Positions 11,725-21,556 are shown, counted from the first letter of the stretch. The stretch: 64,000 nt of DNA from Ascarosepion bandense (GCA_037127315.1 JBBBDQ010000752.1:260001-324000); one strand, 5' to 3'. Made by a program: numbers and translations. Notes: generated by a model from the sequence alone, not told the origin.

Positions 11725-11840
11725 ACTTCATGAAATTGAGATGGATTGGTTAAATCCAAAATAAATTCACATGACTTTGGTTCTTTGTTCCGTTGAAAAT
11801 AATTCCATGGTTAATTTCTGTGCGTTAATATAAGTTTTAC

Positions 11841-12050
11841 GTCTACGGCTATATCGTGTTGAATACACCGGTTCCCATCCAATCAGCGAAGTTAAGCAAC
11901 TTCGAGACTGGTCAGTACTTAAATGGGTGACCATTTAGGAATACCAGGTGCTGTAAACGTAAGGATCAAGAATGGTTCAACGGTCCTTCAGGTTTGGGGG
12001 TTGGGTGCAGGGTTAACAACCCTGCCCCCTAAAAACAGTTTGTTACAGCA
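11841..12050 (+). mobile_element. 5S rRNA-derived SINE
   Basis: 11841-11960 matches 5S rRNA along its length: TCTACGGCTATATCGTGTTG at the start, GAAGTTAAGCAAC (A-box), AAATGGGTGACC and GGAATACCAGGTGCTGTAA at the end. Substitutions in the C-box and helices make a functional gene unlikely. It continues into a non-5S body with CCCTGCCCCCTAAAAAC. Related blocks occur in the body of the 5S-tRNA SINE at 33598. Best read as a 5S-headed (SINE3-type) retroposon. Confidence 0.8.
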
Positions 12051-12230
12051 ACAAAAGTGCACCACTTGGGTGTGATGGATAAATTATCATGATGAATATA
12101 AGTGTTGAAATAAAAATCCTAAATATTTTGACATTTTTAAATACTGAGGTGGTTTTTGGTAAACACTGTATTAGCGTAGTGTGCCATGGCCGCTTGCATA
12201 TATTTCTAAGATAACTCCCGATATTAAGAC

Positions 12231-12532
12231 AATCAGTCAAGTGCCATACGTGATACACGCTTGGGCGATCATATCTCGAAGAGACATGAGTGACTGGGCA
12301 GATGATTATCCCGCAGTAGGTTGCCATTGCTTTCTGCGGTAGACTGGTTGCCGACCAAGGCTATAGAACCCAATCTATCCTGTTATTTAATCCATAACTG
12401 AAGGGAAGAGACGGATTAATACCATTCCCAAGGGTATTTGCGCGTAAGTGAATGCAATGAATTCAACTGGAATTCGAACTCGGCTCTCCGATTTGTCGTT
12501 CCGAGCCGATATCTACTGCACCACAACACACA
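12231..12532 (-). mobile_element. tRNA-derived SINE (family S1)
   Basis: Full-length minus-strand S1 copy with tail (GTCAAGTGCCATACGTGATA), central hairpin block and head ending CACCACAACACACATCC. It lies about 180 bp downstream of the 5S-derived SINE. Confidence 0.9.
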
Positions 12533-12539
12533 TCCGATA

Positions 12540-12890
12540 TTAAGATAGTTTCTATATTGGCAATTTTTACAAGTTTCTAGTTAAACCATTATCAACTTAT
12601 TTGCGTCATATATATAATAGCCATATTTTACTTTTTGTATATTATTGACAACCCTGATTTTCAATGAATTTATGCTAAACCATCATTAGCAATGCATTTA
12701 CTTTATAACTATAATAGCCATATTTTCTCAGTAATTTCTGACCCCTGACAGACATCTTGGTTTTTAATGCATTTCTATAGTAAGACCATAAGCAATTAAT
12801 TTGCATGACAAATTTAATAACCTATTTCAGTCAGTAATGTTTTATATTAAAATAATCAGCAATTGTAAATTTAGAACAAGGAGGAAACGT
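12540..12890. repeat. Degenerate ~100-bp direct repeats of an HH-2 flank
   Basis: The blocks AATAGCCATATTTT and ATTTCTGACCCCTGACA appear two or three times with drift. A related block (AATAGCCATACTTTGCCAG, TTTCCTGACCACTGACA) lies at 21925-21980. At both loci the repeats lie on the 3-prime side of the HH-2 hammerhead. Confidence 0.5.
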
Positions 12891-12894
12891 TTAT

Positions 12895-12945
12895 AAATTT
12901 AACATGTTTCGCTTTTATTAAACGTTCATCACAGAATGAGATACG
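12895..12945 (-). ncRNA. Hammerhead-like motif (HH-2)
   Basis: The minus strand shows TGATGA, a weak stem region, then GAAAC followed by the palindrome ACATGT and TTA as the cleavage-type triplet. The flanks match 21740-21860 on the plus strand. Core position C3/U4 is disturbed here (CTGTGATGA), so activity is doubtful. Confidence 0.4.
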
Positions 12946-13009
12946 AAAGAATTCTATTATTTTTATTTTTGTGTTGTTTGATTTTAATTGGTTAAAAATT
13001 TCGACGTAA

Positions 13010-13245
13010 AGACTCAGTCTTGCCCCTGTGTATTGCAAGTGAGTTTGAACGGTTCCCCTAACGTATACCTACCTTGTGTTCACAGATGCAAGCATTCAAA
13101 TTTCGAGACGTCTCGCCAATATAATTGTATTTCTATAGTAAGCGTTTTATCTAATAAATCCCATTATTTTAATAAGTGGTGTCGGATCTACTTTTCTTCC
13201 TAATAAAATCTACGATTATCTTGGAGGTGGTGGTTAAGACCCAAG
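13010..13245 (-). mobile_element. Penelope-like element, GIY-YIG fragment
   Basis: The minus frame gives KYNYIGETSRNLNACICEH followed by NSLAIHRGKT, preceded after a frameshift by the RKKSRSDTTY and NNGIY blocks. This is the GIY-YIG endonuclease module of a PLE: Y-IG with the R and E of the second motif visible. Internal stops show it is dead. The HH-2 hammerhead motif follows about 65 nt downstream, the expected order for a PLE 3-prime region. Confidence 0.7.
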
Positions 13246-13305
13246 TCTTCGGGATGATTGAGGGTTTCACCAAAGAGGACAGAACTTATATATATATATA
13301 TATTT

Positions 13306-13760
13306 TAATCTTATCATCCCGAGCAATGCGGTAACGCCACTGATGTGCAGGGGGCTACATAAGAGTAAAAAGATTAATTAGAAGAGAGTGAAGAGAAAGA
13401 CGAACCAGATAGAAAGGAGCAAGAGAAGAATGGGAATACAGGTGTTATGACAGTTGCAGAGGTGGAGAGAAAGGAAAGGATATACAGGGTTGTGAAGAAA
13501 GAACTAGGGTCAAGTGGTTAATAGATGTGTATTGACATTGCATTTAAATTTCTGGAGGTTGTAGCCGCCAGGAAAGCAAGAATATGGAAGCGAGTTCCAC
13601 AGGCGGGAAGTGCGAGAAAAGAAGCTGCAGGAGTAGAATTGTCGTCTGCATTTGGTTAATGTAACTGTGAATGGGTGGGACACAGTTGCCAATCTGGTTG
13701 CACGAGTAAACACCTGTTGCATAGGCACCAGTGACTTAAGCTCGTTCGAGCAGAAGCCAT
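13306..13760 (-). mobile_element. LINE-A (jockey/CR1-like) 3-prime end
   Basis: The minus strand encodes FHGFCSNELKSLVP, FTRATRLATVSHPFTV and FFSRTSRLWNSLPYSCFP, then a stop. A 3-prime UTR follows, ending at the GTTACCGCATTGCTCGGGAT block and an AT repeat at 13288. That terminal block is shared with the VNTR-SINE-like arrays. 5-prime truncated, about 95 codons intact. Confidence 0.85.
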
Positions 13761-13929
13761 GAAAGTATTTATAATATATAATAATAATAGCAATCATAAA
13801 ATATCAAAATCCTTTACTCATTTTGACACTATATTAACCTTGGAATACAAACCATCAATAAAATTTACACCACTACTAACGATTGGTATATCATACCCGA
13901 TTTTGAAATTACCAAAAGAATATTAAATA

Positions 13930-14076
13930 TAAATCTTTATTTGTAATATTTTACATGCAGGCACTTCAAACTTTGTATTTTGAGTTAACATTATTAGAAA
14001 CTGAAAAACATTATTTCGGTACGAAAATCAGGTATTGAAAATTGTAATTAAATTGTAATTAAAATGACATTTGCGC
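13930..14076. repeat. Inverted copy of the 8195-8335 repeat
   Basis: Reverse complement of 8195-8335 (ACATGCAGGCACTTCAAAC, GGTACGAAAATCAGGT, AATTGTAATTAAATTG). It joins directly to the SINE head at 14078. Confidence 0.7.
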
Positions 14077-14077
14077 T

Positions 14078-14292
14078 GGGATGTGTGTTGTGGTGCAGTG
14101 GATATCGGCTCGGAACGAGAAATCGAGGAGCCGAGTTAAAATTTCAGTTGAATTCATTGCATTCACTTACGCGCAAATACCCTTGGGAAAGGTACCTACT
14201 GTGGGATAATCTTCTGCCCAGTCAGAAGATTATCTCTTTTGAGACATGATCGCCCAAGCGTGTTTCACGTATGGCACTTAACTGACTGACTA
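14078..14292 (+). mobile_element. SINE S1 with internal deletion
   Basis: The head is excellent (GTTGTGGTGCAGTGGATATC, A-box). The body is deleted from just after GGGAAAGGTA to GGATAATCTTCTGCCCAGTC. The tail GGCACTTAACTGACTGAC is intact. A small internal repeat of CAGAAGATTATCT replaces the usual CATGTCTC block. Confidence 0.85.
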
Positions 14293-14368
14293 TATGCGCA
14301 TGGTTAGTGTTCTCGGCTTAATAATATTATTACAATATCTATCTATCAATCTATCTATCTATCTATAG

Positions 14369-14890
14369 ATACACTCACTCTTGAGCAAATTAATTGAAAC
14401 AACTGCTTTAGTTTCCTTTCTTTCACCATACGGTCAGTTTTAGACCCACTGAAGTGACAGGGTACAATACATTTCTACCTTTTCCTCAGATTTGGTCATT
14501 TGCAGTGATAGGCAAAAATATGAATATATTTTCGGTTTGTATGATGAAATTAGCTAGGCCTTGAAAAATATTGCTTCATCCGTGATTGCATCGGATGTTT
14601 ATCACGCCCAGGCACTATTGTCTCGACGGTGGATTAGTTGTCTTACGGCCATTGTCTACAATGGACGTTATCCCAATGAAGGGTACGAAAACTGTAACGG
14701 TGCACAAGCATGTTGGCAAGCGATACAGAGAGATCGCGGATTAATGTTGGTGTCGGCCTTTCAACTGTCAATCACGAAGGAACAAACTGAATCCATCTGT
14801 CCAAAACGTAAAGGAAAATGCAGTCGGAAGAGAGAAACAACGTATACGTGATCAGTTAAAGTGTGGAAGGTCCTCGGAAGACATTTTTCA
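14369..14890 (+). mobile_element. Tc1-like transposon, N-terminal fragment
   Basis: 14369-14400 looks like a Tc1 terminal repeat (TACACTCACTCTTGAGCAAA). Codons at 14690-14850 read, across frames, GVGLSTVN and ESICPKRKGKCSRKRETT. This is the linker between the N-terminal helix-turn-helix domain and the catalytic domain of Tc1-like transposases. No DDE domain follows. Confidence 0.55.
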
Positions 14891-14904
14891 TTTTGTTTCA
14901 AATG

Positions 14905-14998
14905 TATGGGGTACCCAATGAGGATCGAACTCACTACTCAGTTTTAATTGATTTAGCGAGACGAACTTGTTTACCATTACACCATGTCGAGGTGCCCA
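14905..14998 (-). other. tRNA-like sequence (pseudo-tRNA or SINE head)
   Basis: The minus strand has TGGTGTAATGGTAAACAAG (A-box-like) and GAGTTCGATCCTC (B-box). The ends GGGCACC and GGTACCCC could pair as an imperfect acceptor stem. There are mismatches and an extended variable region, so it is a tRNA-derived pseudogene or SINE head rather than a confident gene. Confidence 0.5.
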
Positions 14999-14999
14999 A

Positions 15000-15644
15000 C
15001 CTCGTCTGACTTTTGAACAAGTGTAGATATTCATCTCCTTTTTTCCTGTTTCCACTTGGATTTCTGACTTATTATGTCTATTTTAATTCTACCATCTTCG
15101 TCTGAACTCTGAAATTTTATATACTAATAATTTTTCTCCTCAATCGGTGTAGATAAGTTTGTATATCACCCGATTCACGCTTTTCCCTGGTTTCTTGAAC
15201 AGGAATAGAGTTTTTGTCCATTGTTTTCTGTTTAGTGCCGGCTTTCCTGTTCCTTCTAAAATCTTTTCATTCTCTTTCACTCCCAGTAGCTCTTGCATCT
15301 TAGTGACATTGTCACCTTCCTTAGGGCAAACTGATTTTTAAAAAAACACATACCCAATGGATTTAAGGCTTCGGAGAGGTCAAACTCCGTGATAATATAA
15401 CATGCGATCATCACAAACACCTAACGTCTGGCGCGCATTGAACCTGCATTGGCTCTGTTGTTTTCATGGAGAGGGTATACTTTGTGCCGCGCAAGCAAAT
15501 GAACACTTTAAACGAATCCTAGTGCAAGTTGATCGGTAGCTGGTGGCTAATAGTTCAACACAAATGCATGCAGGACAGATATCCCATGCGTAAGTGTAAA
15601 ACGAAGGGCACTATCCATTGCTGACACTCATATATTGTTTACAA
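15000..15644. other. Unassigned stretch
   Basis: I see no repeat, RNA or protein feature that I recognise. Confidence 0.4.
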
Positions 15645-15655
15645 TAAGAAAGACC

Positions 15656-15695
<40 letters not shown>

Positions 15696-15702
15696 GGTCA
15701 TT

Positions 15703-15741
<39 letters not shown>
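15645..15741. repeat. (AT)n in an inverted flank
   Basis: AAGAAAGACCACAA lies left and TTGTGGTCATTCTT right of a 30-bp AT run, followed by a second TA run. The block can form a cruciform. Confidence 0.85.
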
Positions 15742-15744
<3 letters not shown>

Positions 15745-15845
15745 AGTGAGTACAGTACGAGGAGAGAAAAGAAATTTTTTTTTCCCGTCCAAAACATTAA
15801 TTTAAAACATTGCTCGATATATGATGTATAGAGCTGTGAATATTT

Positions 15846-15970
15846 ATTATAAATTATGTTTTAGAACATGTACATAATTTTTTCTATATATGTCCTCTTC
15901 TTTACAATCATATGACTGTAGAGAAGAGGACATATATAGAAAAAATTATGTACATGTTCTAAAACATAAT

Positions 15971-15977
<7 letters not shown>
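15846..15977. repeat. Perfect 55-bp inverted repeat
   Basis: Arms 15846-15900 and 15923-15977 are exact reverse complements (left arm begins ATTATAAATTATGTTTTAG; right arm begins GAAGAGGACATATATAG). A 22-bp spacer separates them. The right arm runs directly into a (TA)n tract. Perfect identity implies a very recent origin. Confidence 0.97.

Positions 15978-16038
<61 letters not shown>
15978..16038. repeat. (TA)n microsatellite
   Basis: About 30 TA units, next to the perfect inverted repeat and about 90 nt from the hammerhead at 16128. Confidence 0.97.
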
Positions 16039-16042
<4 letters not shown>

Positions 16043-16127
16043 GTGAGAAGCCGTGAACGTTTTCTTTAAAATGTATATTTATTGTTTGGTATTCATACAA
16101 GTTATGGAGTATTAATTTGTCATGGTT

Positions 16128-16175
16128 TGCGCTACACGTGTTTCGAGTCTAAAATTGACTCTCTTCAGGCGAACA
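16128..16175 (-). ncRNA. Hammerhead-like ribozyme motif (HH-3), copy 1
   Basis: Minus strand: CGC, then CTGAAGA, stem II GAGTC / GACTC (perfect, loop AATTTTA), then GAAA. Next come the palindrome CACGTG as minimal stem III, GTA as cleavage triplet, and GCG to close stem I with CGC. All conserved core positions fit CUGANGA...GAAA. The 3-prime flank (16040-16125) matches 40540-40650 and ends in (TA)n. Confidence 0.65.
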
Positions 16176-16179
16176 AATT

Positions 16180-16428
16180 CGTTGTTTTACGTTTGGGTTT
16201 CTCTGAGTATCTGATCATTCTGTTTAAAGTTAATACGAAGTACGTGAAAAATAAGAACAGTAAAAAAATATATACAATAAAAAGGACAGGAAAAAAATAA
16301 AAAAGTATATAATAAAATAAATTAAATTAGAATAATGTGAGTTCAATGCTGTTTGAATCGTCTCTTTTCTCTGTCAGCATGTGTCCTAATGGGTTGACCA
16401 GTTAAATAAATAAACAAACAGATGAAAG

Positions 16429-16432
<4 letters not shown>
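16180..16432. other. Upstream body of HH-3 element, unassigned
   Basis: AT-rich sequence on the 5-prime side of the HH-3 hammerhead. No protein motif. Confidence 0.3.

Positions 16433-16469
<37 letters not shown>
16433..16469. repeat. (TA)n microsatellite
   Basis: About 18 TA units. It forms the left flank (TA target) of the Tc1-like element. Confidence 0.97.
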
Positions 16470-16471
<2 letters not shown>

Positions 16472-16731
16472 CTGTGCAAAAGTGTTAGGACAAGCACTAT
16501 TTTATCTTTTATGAGACATCAAAATAAAGTTTAAAATCACTCCTGTCCTAACACTACCGGTAGTGTGCAAAAGTATTAGGACAGGGGTGATTTTGCTAAA
16601 AACCTCACTGAAATTCAAATACAGGGTGAAAAGCTAAGTAAATTGCTAATGAATATTAGTTATTTAAAACTAGGTGTAAAAGAAATGTATAAAAAATAAG
16701 TGTGCTGTTTCTTGTTTTATTTTCCAAGCTC

Positions 16732-16806
<75 letters not shown>

Positions 16807-17772
16807 ACAATAAAAATAATTCACACCACGTGTATCTCTAAAAAATACAATTGCGCGGGCATTCACCCCTTACCAAACTTTTTGGGGTTAAAAACAAGAA
16901 CGGCGCACCCAAAAGCACGGACGTAGTTGAAAACACATCACATGGTCAAAAATATGAATTTTGACTAATCAGGGCTCGATAAAAGAAACACATTTCTCGA
17001 TTTCCAGGAGCCTCACCATGAAGATAAAAAAAAAACAGTAGAAACTTTCTTCAACTCAGAGAGGAACGTGCAGTTCGGAGCACACATAGAGAGAGAGTAC
17101 AGCAGTTCACATAACAGACCGTATCACATATCAATGAACATTGATTCACCCTCTCTTTCTCTCATCTCGCTCGCAACACATAGTCCCTTCCTTTCCTTCT
17201 CACACTCCCAATTCCTTTCTTCCATTCTTCATCTTTATGCGGACAACTACATTTTTGTATAAAAAAATAATTCTTTTTTTTTTTTTTTTTTTTTACGAAA
17301 ATAAACAAAAGTTTATTTTACCTTATTTGTAGTGTATTTTCCTTTTTATTGATTGTTCGGGGGAATTATACAAGCCCCCTACATAAGTTATATTTAATTT
17401 TTCCTATTTCCTGTTAAATAAGTTATTTTGAAACTACTCTATTGAACATCTATGGGATATTTTGGATAAAATATTGATAAATTTAATGTTACTTCGAAAA
17501 ACATACTTTGGGAACAAATACAAGCTGCTTGGCAGGAAATACAATTAGATACATTAAACAAGCTTGTGATGTCAATGCCTGACAGAATGAAGGCTGGGAT
17601 CAAAGCAAAAAGCTTTCATACTAAATATTAAATTTATTTTGTAACAAGTATTTTTTCTTGTTAAAGTATTTGTTGAATAAATCAAATAAAATTACTTTAA
17701 TTAAATTGTTAATTCTGTTAATATGCCTCATAAATGATAAAATAGTTCTTGTCCTAATACTTTTGCACAGTA
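16470..17772 (+). mobile_element. Tc1-like transposon with terminal inverted repeats, disrupted
   Basis: The left end TACTGTGCAAAAGTGTTAGG (16470) and right end CCTAATACTTTTGCACAGTA (ending 17772) are inverted repeats typical of Tc1-like elements. Both sit in (TA)n, matching TA target choice. A further outward/inward pair of ends meets at 16540-16595, suggesting a short element beside a longer one. 17420-17640 carries the transposase C-terminus: IEHLWD, then after frameshifts a block reading LWEQIQAAWQEIQL and VMSMPDRMKA. The catalytic middle is gone and a (CA)n-bearing repeat occupies 16703-17345. Confidence 0.8.
16703..17345. mobile_element. (CA)n-containing repeat, probable solo LTR, inserted in Tc1
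   Basis: Inverted homolog of 48320-48945. Shared blocks are GTGCTGTTTCTTGTTTTATT, a long CA tract (16733-16801), CACCACGTGTATCTC, CAAAAATATGAATTTT-like, CTCTCTTTCTCTCATC and AAATAAACAAAAGTTTATTT. The order (TATA-like GATAAAAG, then AATAAA-type signal and T tract) is LTR-like, but TG...CA ends and target duplications were not resolved. Confidence 0.55.
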
Positions 17773-17794
17773 CTATATATATATATATATATAT
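17773..17794. repeat. (TA)n microsatellite
   Basis: Right flank of the Tc1-like element and 3-prime tail of the minus-strand HH-4 element. Confidence 0.95.
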
Positions 17795-17809
17795 TATCCT
17801 ACGTCTGTG

Positions 17810-17850
17810 GCACAACTCGGAGTTTCATGCGTTATGCAATCATCAGGTGC
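17810..17850 (-). ncRNA. Hammerhead ribozyme motif (HH-4), complete
   Basis: Minus strand: stem I GCAC, core CTGATGA, stem II TGC / GCA around ATAAC, GAAA, and stem III ACT / AGT with loop CCG. Cleavage triplet GTT follows, then GTGC, which pairs exactly with GCAC. All invariant core nucleotides are present and three stems close. GUU is a tolerated but slower triplet. A (TA)n tail follows within 20 nt. Confidence 0.7.
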
Positions 17851-18298
17851 ATATTTCAATTTAACAGTCTAATAGATTTGAATTACATTCACACGATGTT
17901 ATTAGTAATTAAATCTTATAAAGTTAAGTTACTACTTCTTTAATAACGAATAAAATTTAAGTATTTTACGATTACACGTAGATAAAAATTTAAAATTTGA
18001 ATATAAAATTTAAAATTCAAATTCAAATAAAAAATAATAAAATGCAAGGAGAAGAAATCAAAATGGCGTAAATCATGAGTCTTAAAAATTAAAATATTAA
18101 AATATTACATGTACATAAAAGTGTAGGGGAAATTAAAATTTTAAATTTTTCAATAAAAATAAAAATATTATAAAATAAAATAAAAATGAAAGGAAAAATT
18201 AAGAGGTAAAATTTAGAATTAAGAATTAAAAATATAACGAACCAAAATAAAAATAAAATGGGTTTAATTGATAATTGTTAAAAGTAATATTGCGGGGG

Positions 18299-18299
18299 A

Positions 18300-18339
<40 letters not shown>
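18299..18339. repeat. (GAAA)n microsatellite
   Basis: About ten GAAA units. Confidence 0.97.
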
Positions 18340-18521
18340 GGCAATTTTTATTTTATTTTAATTCTAAATTTAAAATCTAAATTTTATACCACATGTAACT
18401 ATTATATTTAAATTTTTAATCTTGTTATTAAAAAAGCAGTAACTTAACTTTATATGATTTAATCCCCATGAACATCGAGTAAACTTAAATTAAAATTTCA
18501 TAAAATGTGAATTTGAAATAT

Positions 18522-18562
18522 GCACCTGATGATTGCATAACGCATGAAACTCCGAGGCGTGC
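18522..18562 (+). ncRNA. Hammerhead motif (HH-4), damaged partner
   Basis: Same layout as 17810-17850 (GCAC, CTGATGA, stem II, GAAA, ACTCCGAG, GTGC), but the cleavage triplet reads GGC, with U16.1 lost. Predicted inactive. Confidence 0.6.
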
Positions 18563-18741
18563 CATAGACGGAAGATAGTATGCATATGTATTAATATATT
18601 TATAATACAGCTCTGTTCATACATTAAGCACTGTTTTATTAAGACCTGAATAATAATATTAATCCTCTGTACACCCTCCTCATTTGTATATTTATTAATT
18701 TACGTCTATCTATCTCTCTCCCTCTCTCTCTTTCTCTTTTA

Positions 18742-19075
18742 ATCATATCACCACGAGCAAGGCGGTAACGCCACTGACATGCAGGGGGCTACGTAAAATA
18801 GAAATCCGGAAACCACATCCTAAACAGGGAACAAGGGATGAGCCTCTACACCTGTTCAATAGTTGTGGGTGGAGTGTGAACCGGGCGATAGTTTAGTCTA
18901 TCTACTCCAATTGAAGAAAAAAAATCAAAAGAAAAGAGTGAAAAGATTTGGAAAAGAGAAAGCCGGAAACCACATCCTAAACAGGGAACAAGGGACGAGC
19001 CTCTTCACCTGTTCAATAGTTGTGGGTGGAGTGTGAACCGGTAGTTTAGTCTATCTATTCCAATTGAAAAAGGAA
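18742..19075 (-). mobile_element. VNTR-SINE-like element, two units
   Basis: Read on the minus strand, two units of about 150 bp (ACTAAACTATCGCCCGGTTC, CACTCCACCCAC, CCTGTTTAGGATGTGG, TTTCCGG) are followed by a 60-nt end. That end (GTAGCCCCCTGCATGTCAGT, GGCGTTACCGCC) matches the LINE-A 3-prime end. Non-autonomous, probably mobilised by LINE-A through the shared tail. Confidence 0.8.
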
Positions 19076-19300
19076 AAATGTTGGTGGATTGCTAAGTTTT
19101 AACTTAGTTAAAGTCCAGTCAAAGTGATTTCTGGTAAAATTTACAAAATAAATTAAAGAAATCCAATTAAACATGAAAAGTTTAAAATTCAGCAAAAAAA
19201 TTACTTTTACAAATATTTCAAACAAAGTTGATTCGCAGCCCAACGTGAGGGTAGTACCAGGAAGATAAAAAATATTTTTGCTTTTTGGTCACACCATCTG
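19076..19300. other. Unassigned stretch
   Basis: A/T-rich sequence without a recognised element. A (GGGTT)n tract follows at 19305-19326. Confidence 0.4.
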
Positions 19301-19388
19301 AATGTTGGGTTGGGTTGGGTTGGGTTAGTTAACTGACATAGCCAGTGAGTGGCCCCACGAGGAGAGAAGAGGAGAGACAAAATAACAA

Positions 19389-19412
19389 CATCTCTCTCTG
19401 TCTGTCTGTCTG

Positions 19413-19471
<59 letters not shown>
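19389..19471. repeat. (CT)n and (TA)n microsatellites
   Basis: CTGT units, then about 17 CT units (to 19446), then about 12 TA units. Confidence 0.95.
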
Positions 19472-19479
<8 letters not shown>

Positions 19480-19480
<1 letters not shown>

Positions 19481-19700
19481 CATGTGTGTATGTATGCATG
19501 TAAGTCCCGAGACGTCAATGCAATGTAAGTGTATCTATATTGCAAGAATTTTATGTGATAAATTCCGTCATCAGAAGTGGTGTTGGCTCTATTTGTCTTG
19601 CTAATTATATCTCTGATTGTGTTGGGGGGGTTAGGGTTAGGGTTAGGGTTAGGGTTAAGACCCTTGTGTTGAGAATAACTCATTCCTTTTCACATGTTGT
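19480..19700 (-). mobile_element. Penelope-like element, GIY-YIG fragment with telomere-like insert
   Basis: The minus frame reads TIRDIISKTNRANTTSDDG, then IYHIKFLQYRYTYIALTSRD, a PLE GIY-YIG N-terminal block (GIY-like G-IYHI, YIG-like YI-). Directly upstream in the same frame is a Pro-Asn repeat made by (CCCTAA)n. The right half of the domain is replaced by microsatellite. Related to the fragment at 13010-13245. Confidence 0.65.
19628..19657. repeat. Interstitial telomere-like (TTAGGG)n
   Basis: GGGTTAGGG units, about four and a half perfect TTAGGG repeats, inside the PLE remnant. Confidence 0.95.
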
Positions 19701-20030
19701 AAATTGATTGTTAGAAAATAAGATTATGAATTTTGTGTTGTTGATGTTAAAATTGCTATCGGCAATGTCTAATTTTGGAGAATTTTGTATACCCGATTGC
19801 TAGCGTTGAAGATGGTGGGGGTGGTGAAGATATCTAAATTTTTTTCAATATATTTTTAATCGATTTAAACGTCGGGAATAATTCGAGTGAGTGCTGATAA
19901 ATATTTTACCGACTATAAACACACGTTCAGCACATTATATTATAACTTTTATTAAGTCCATTTTAAAAGACTTTAACATATACTTAACTTACACGACCGG
20001 TATTGATGAGCATATTAATTTCGGGAATTA

Positions 20031-20031
<1 letters not shown>
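19701..20031. other. Unassigned AT-rich stretch
   Basis: Could be the decayed upstream part of the PLE, but no motif is visible. Confidence 0.35.

Positions 20032-20075
<44 letters not shown>
20032..20075. repeat. (TA)n microsatellite
   Basis: About 22 TA units directly left of the VNTR-SINE-like 3-prime end. Confidence 0.97.
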
Positions 20076-20079
<4 letters not shown>

Positions 20080-20082
20080 AAA

Positions 20083-20640
20083 ATCATATCACCCCGAGCA
20101 AGGTGGTAACGCCACTGATGTGCCGGGGGATACGTAAGAGTGAAAAGATTAGAATAGAGAAAGCCGGAAACCACATCCTAAACAGGGAACAAGGGATGAG
20201 CCTCTACACCTGTTCAATAGACGTGGGTGGAGTGTGAACCGGGCGATAGTTTAGTCTATCTACTCCAATTGAAAAAAAAAAAAAGAAAAGTGAAAAGATT
20301 GGAAAAGAGAAAGCCGGAAACCACACCCTAAACAGGGAACAAGAGATGAGCCTCTACACCTGTTCAATAGATGTGGGTGGAGTGTGAACCGGGCGATAGT
20401 TTAGTCTATCTACTCCAATTGAAAACAAAAGAAAAGAAATGTGAAAAGATTGGAAAAGAGAAAGCCGGAAACCACATCCTAAACAGGGAACAAGGGATGA
20501 GCCTCTACATCTGTTCAATAGACGTGGGTGGAGTGTGAAACGGGCGATAGTTTAGTCTATCTACATCTAATGTTTAGTCTATCTACTCCAATGTTTAGTC
20601 TATCTACTCCAGTGTTTAGTTTATCTACTCCATATCTATC
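20083..20640 (-). mobile_element. VNTR-SINE-like element, three units plus partials
   Basis: The 3-prime LINE-A-like end lies at 20083-20145. Three ~150-bp units follow, then at 20563-20633 a run of the short sub-unit TTTAGTCTATCTACTCCA repeated about three more times. This sub-repeat shows expansion occurring at the 5-prime end of the element. Confidence 0.85.
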
Positions 20641-20689
20641 GGCCTGCGTAATAAATATAATATTCTGCTTTATTATAAATAGATTTTTG

Positions 20690-21556
20690 TGAATCGTTTC
20701 ACGCCATGCAAGGCGGTAACACCACTGATGCGCAGGGGCTACAATAGAGCAGAATGTTAGATAGGAGGAGAGTAAAGAGAAAAACGAACCAGTTACAGGG
20801 GGTGTCAGAGAAAGGGCAAGAGAAGGATGGGAATACAGGTGTGATGACAGTTGCAAAGGTAGAGAGAAAAGAAAATATATACAGAGGGATGTAGAAAGAA
20901 CTAGAGTCCAGTGGTTAAGAGATGGGTATTGACATTGCATTTAAATTTCTGGAGGTTGTAGCCGTCAGGAAAGCAAGAATATGGAAGAGAGTTCCATAGG
21001 CGGGAAGTGCGAGAAAAGAAGCTGAGAGAGTAGAATTGTCGGTTGCATTTGGTTGATCTAACTGTAAATGGGTGGGGCCCAGTTGCCAGTCTGTTTGCAC
21101 GAGTAAACACCTGTGGCAGGGGCACCAGTGACTTAAGTTCGTCGGAGCAGAAGTCATGAAAATATTTATAGAACAGAGGGAAGCCACGTCCCGTCGGTGA
21201 GAAAGTGGCTGGAGCAGAGCAGCCAAGTCGGTACCTTTCATATTACTGAATCTCCTTTGGGGCCTGTCGACAACACTGAGATGAACAGCGGGTGCGCCTT
21301 ACCATATATGACAGCAGTATTCCATGCACGGGCAGATGGTTGATTTGTATATATGCAAGATGGATTCAGGCGAAAAAACCTCTTGGCCCGACACAGTGAC
21401 CCAAACTTTCTAGCAGTGGTTTTAGCTATTGACTCACTGTAATGGTTCCACTTGAGATAGGAAGATAGGGTAAGGCCGAGGAGGCGCAGTATATTGCTCT
21501 CAGAGAGACTCTCTTGTTCCATGCTTATAGGAAGCAGGAGAGGTTGCCTATGATGA
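20690..21556 (-). mobile_element. LINE-A (jockey/CR1-like) truncated copy
   Basis: The minus strand carries, in two frames, SISESN-like LRLLGLTLSSYLKWN and the SIAKT, GSLCRAKRFF block (21238-21522). Further on are FTRANRLATGPHPFTV and FFSRTSRLWNSLPYSCFP (20901-21125). The 3-prime UTR ends at the GTTACCGCCTTGCATGG block near 20710. A frameshift near 21235 splits it. No catalytic YADD remains because the 5-prime part is missing. Confidence 0.85.

Larger units (their letters stand above)
17805..18575. mobile_element. Two HH-4 hammerhead elements in inverted arrangement
   Basis: 17805-17945 (minus) and about 18435-18575 (plus) are inverted copies. They share AACGCATGAAACTCCGAG, a GAAATATGCACC block and an AAAGTTAAGTTAC-like block further in. 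Each carries a hammerhead motif at its outer end. The 490 bp between them is extremely AT-rich with a (GAAA)n tract at 18299-18339. Confidence 0.8.

Noticed and set aside
15861..16100. 79-codon frame of Tyr-Ile repeats
   Set aside because: Translation of (TA)n; the same reason removes all Ile-Tyr frames in the window.
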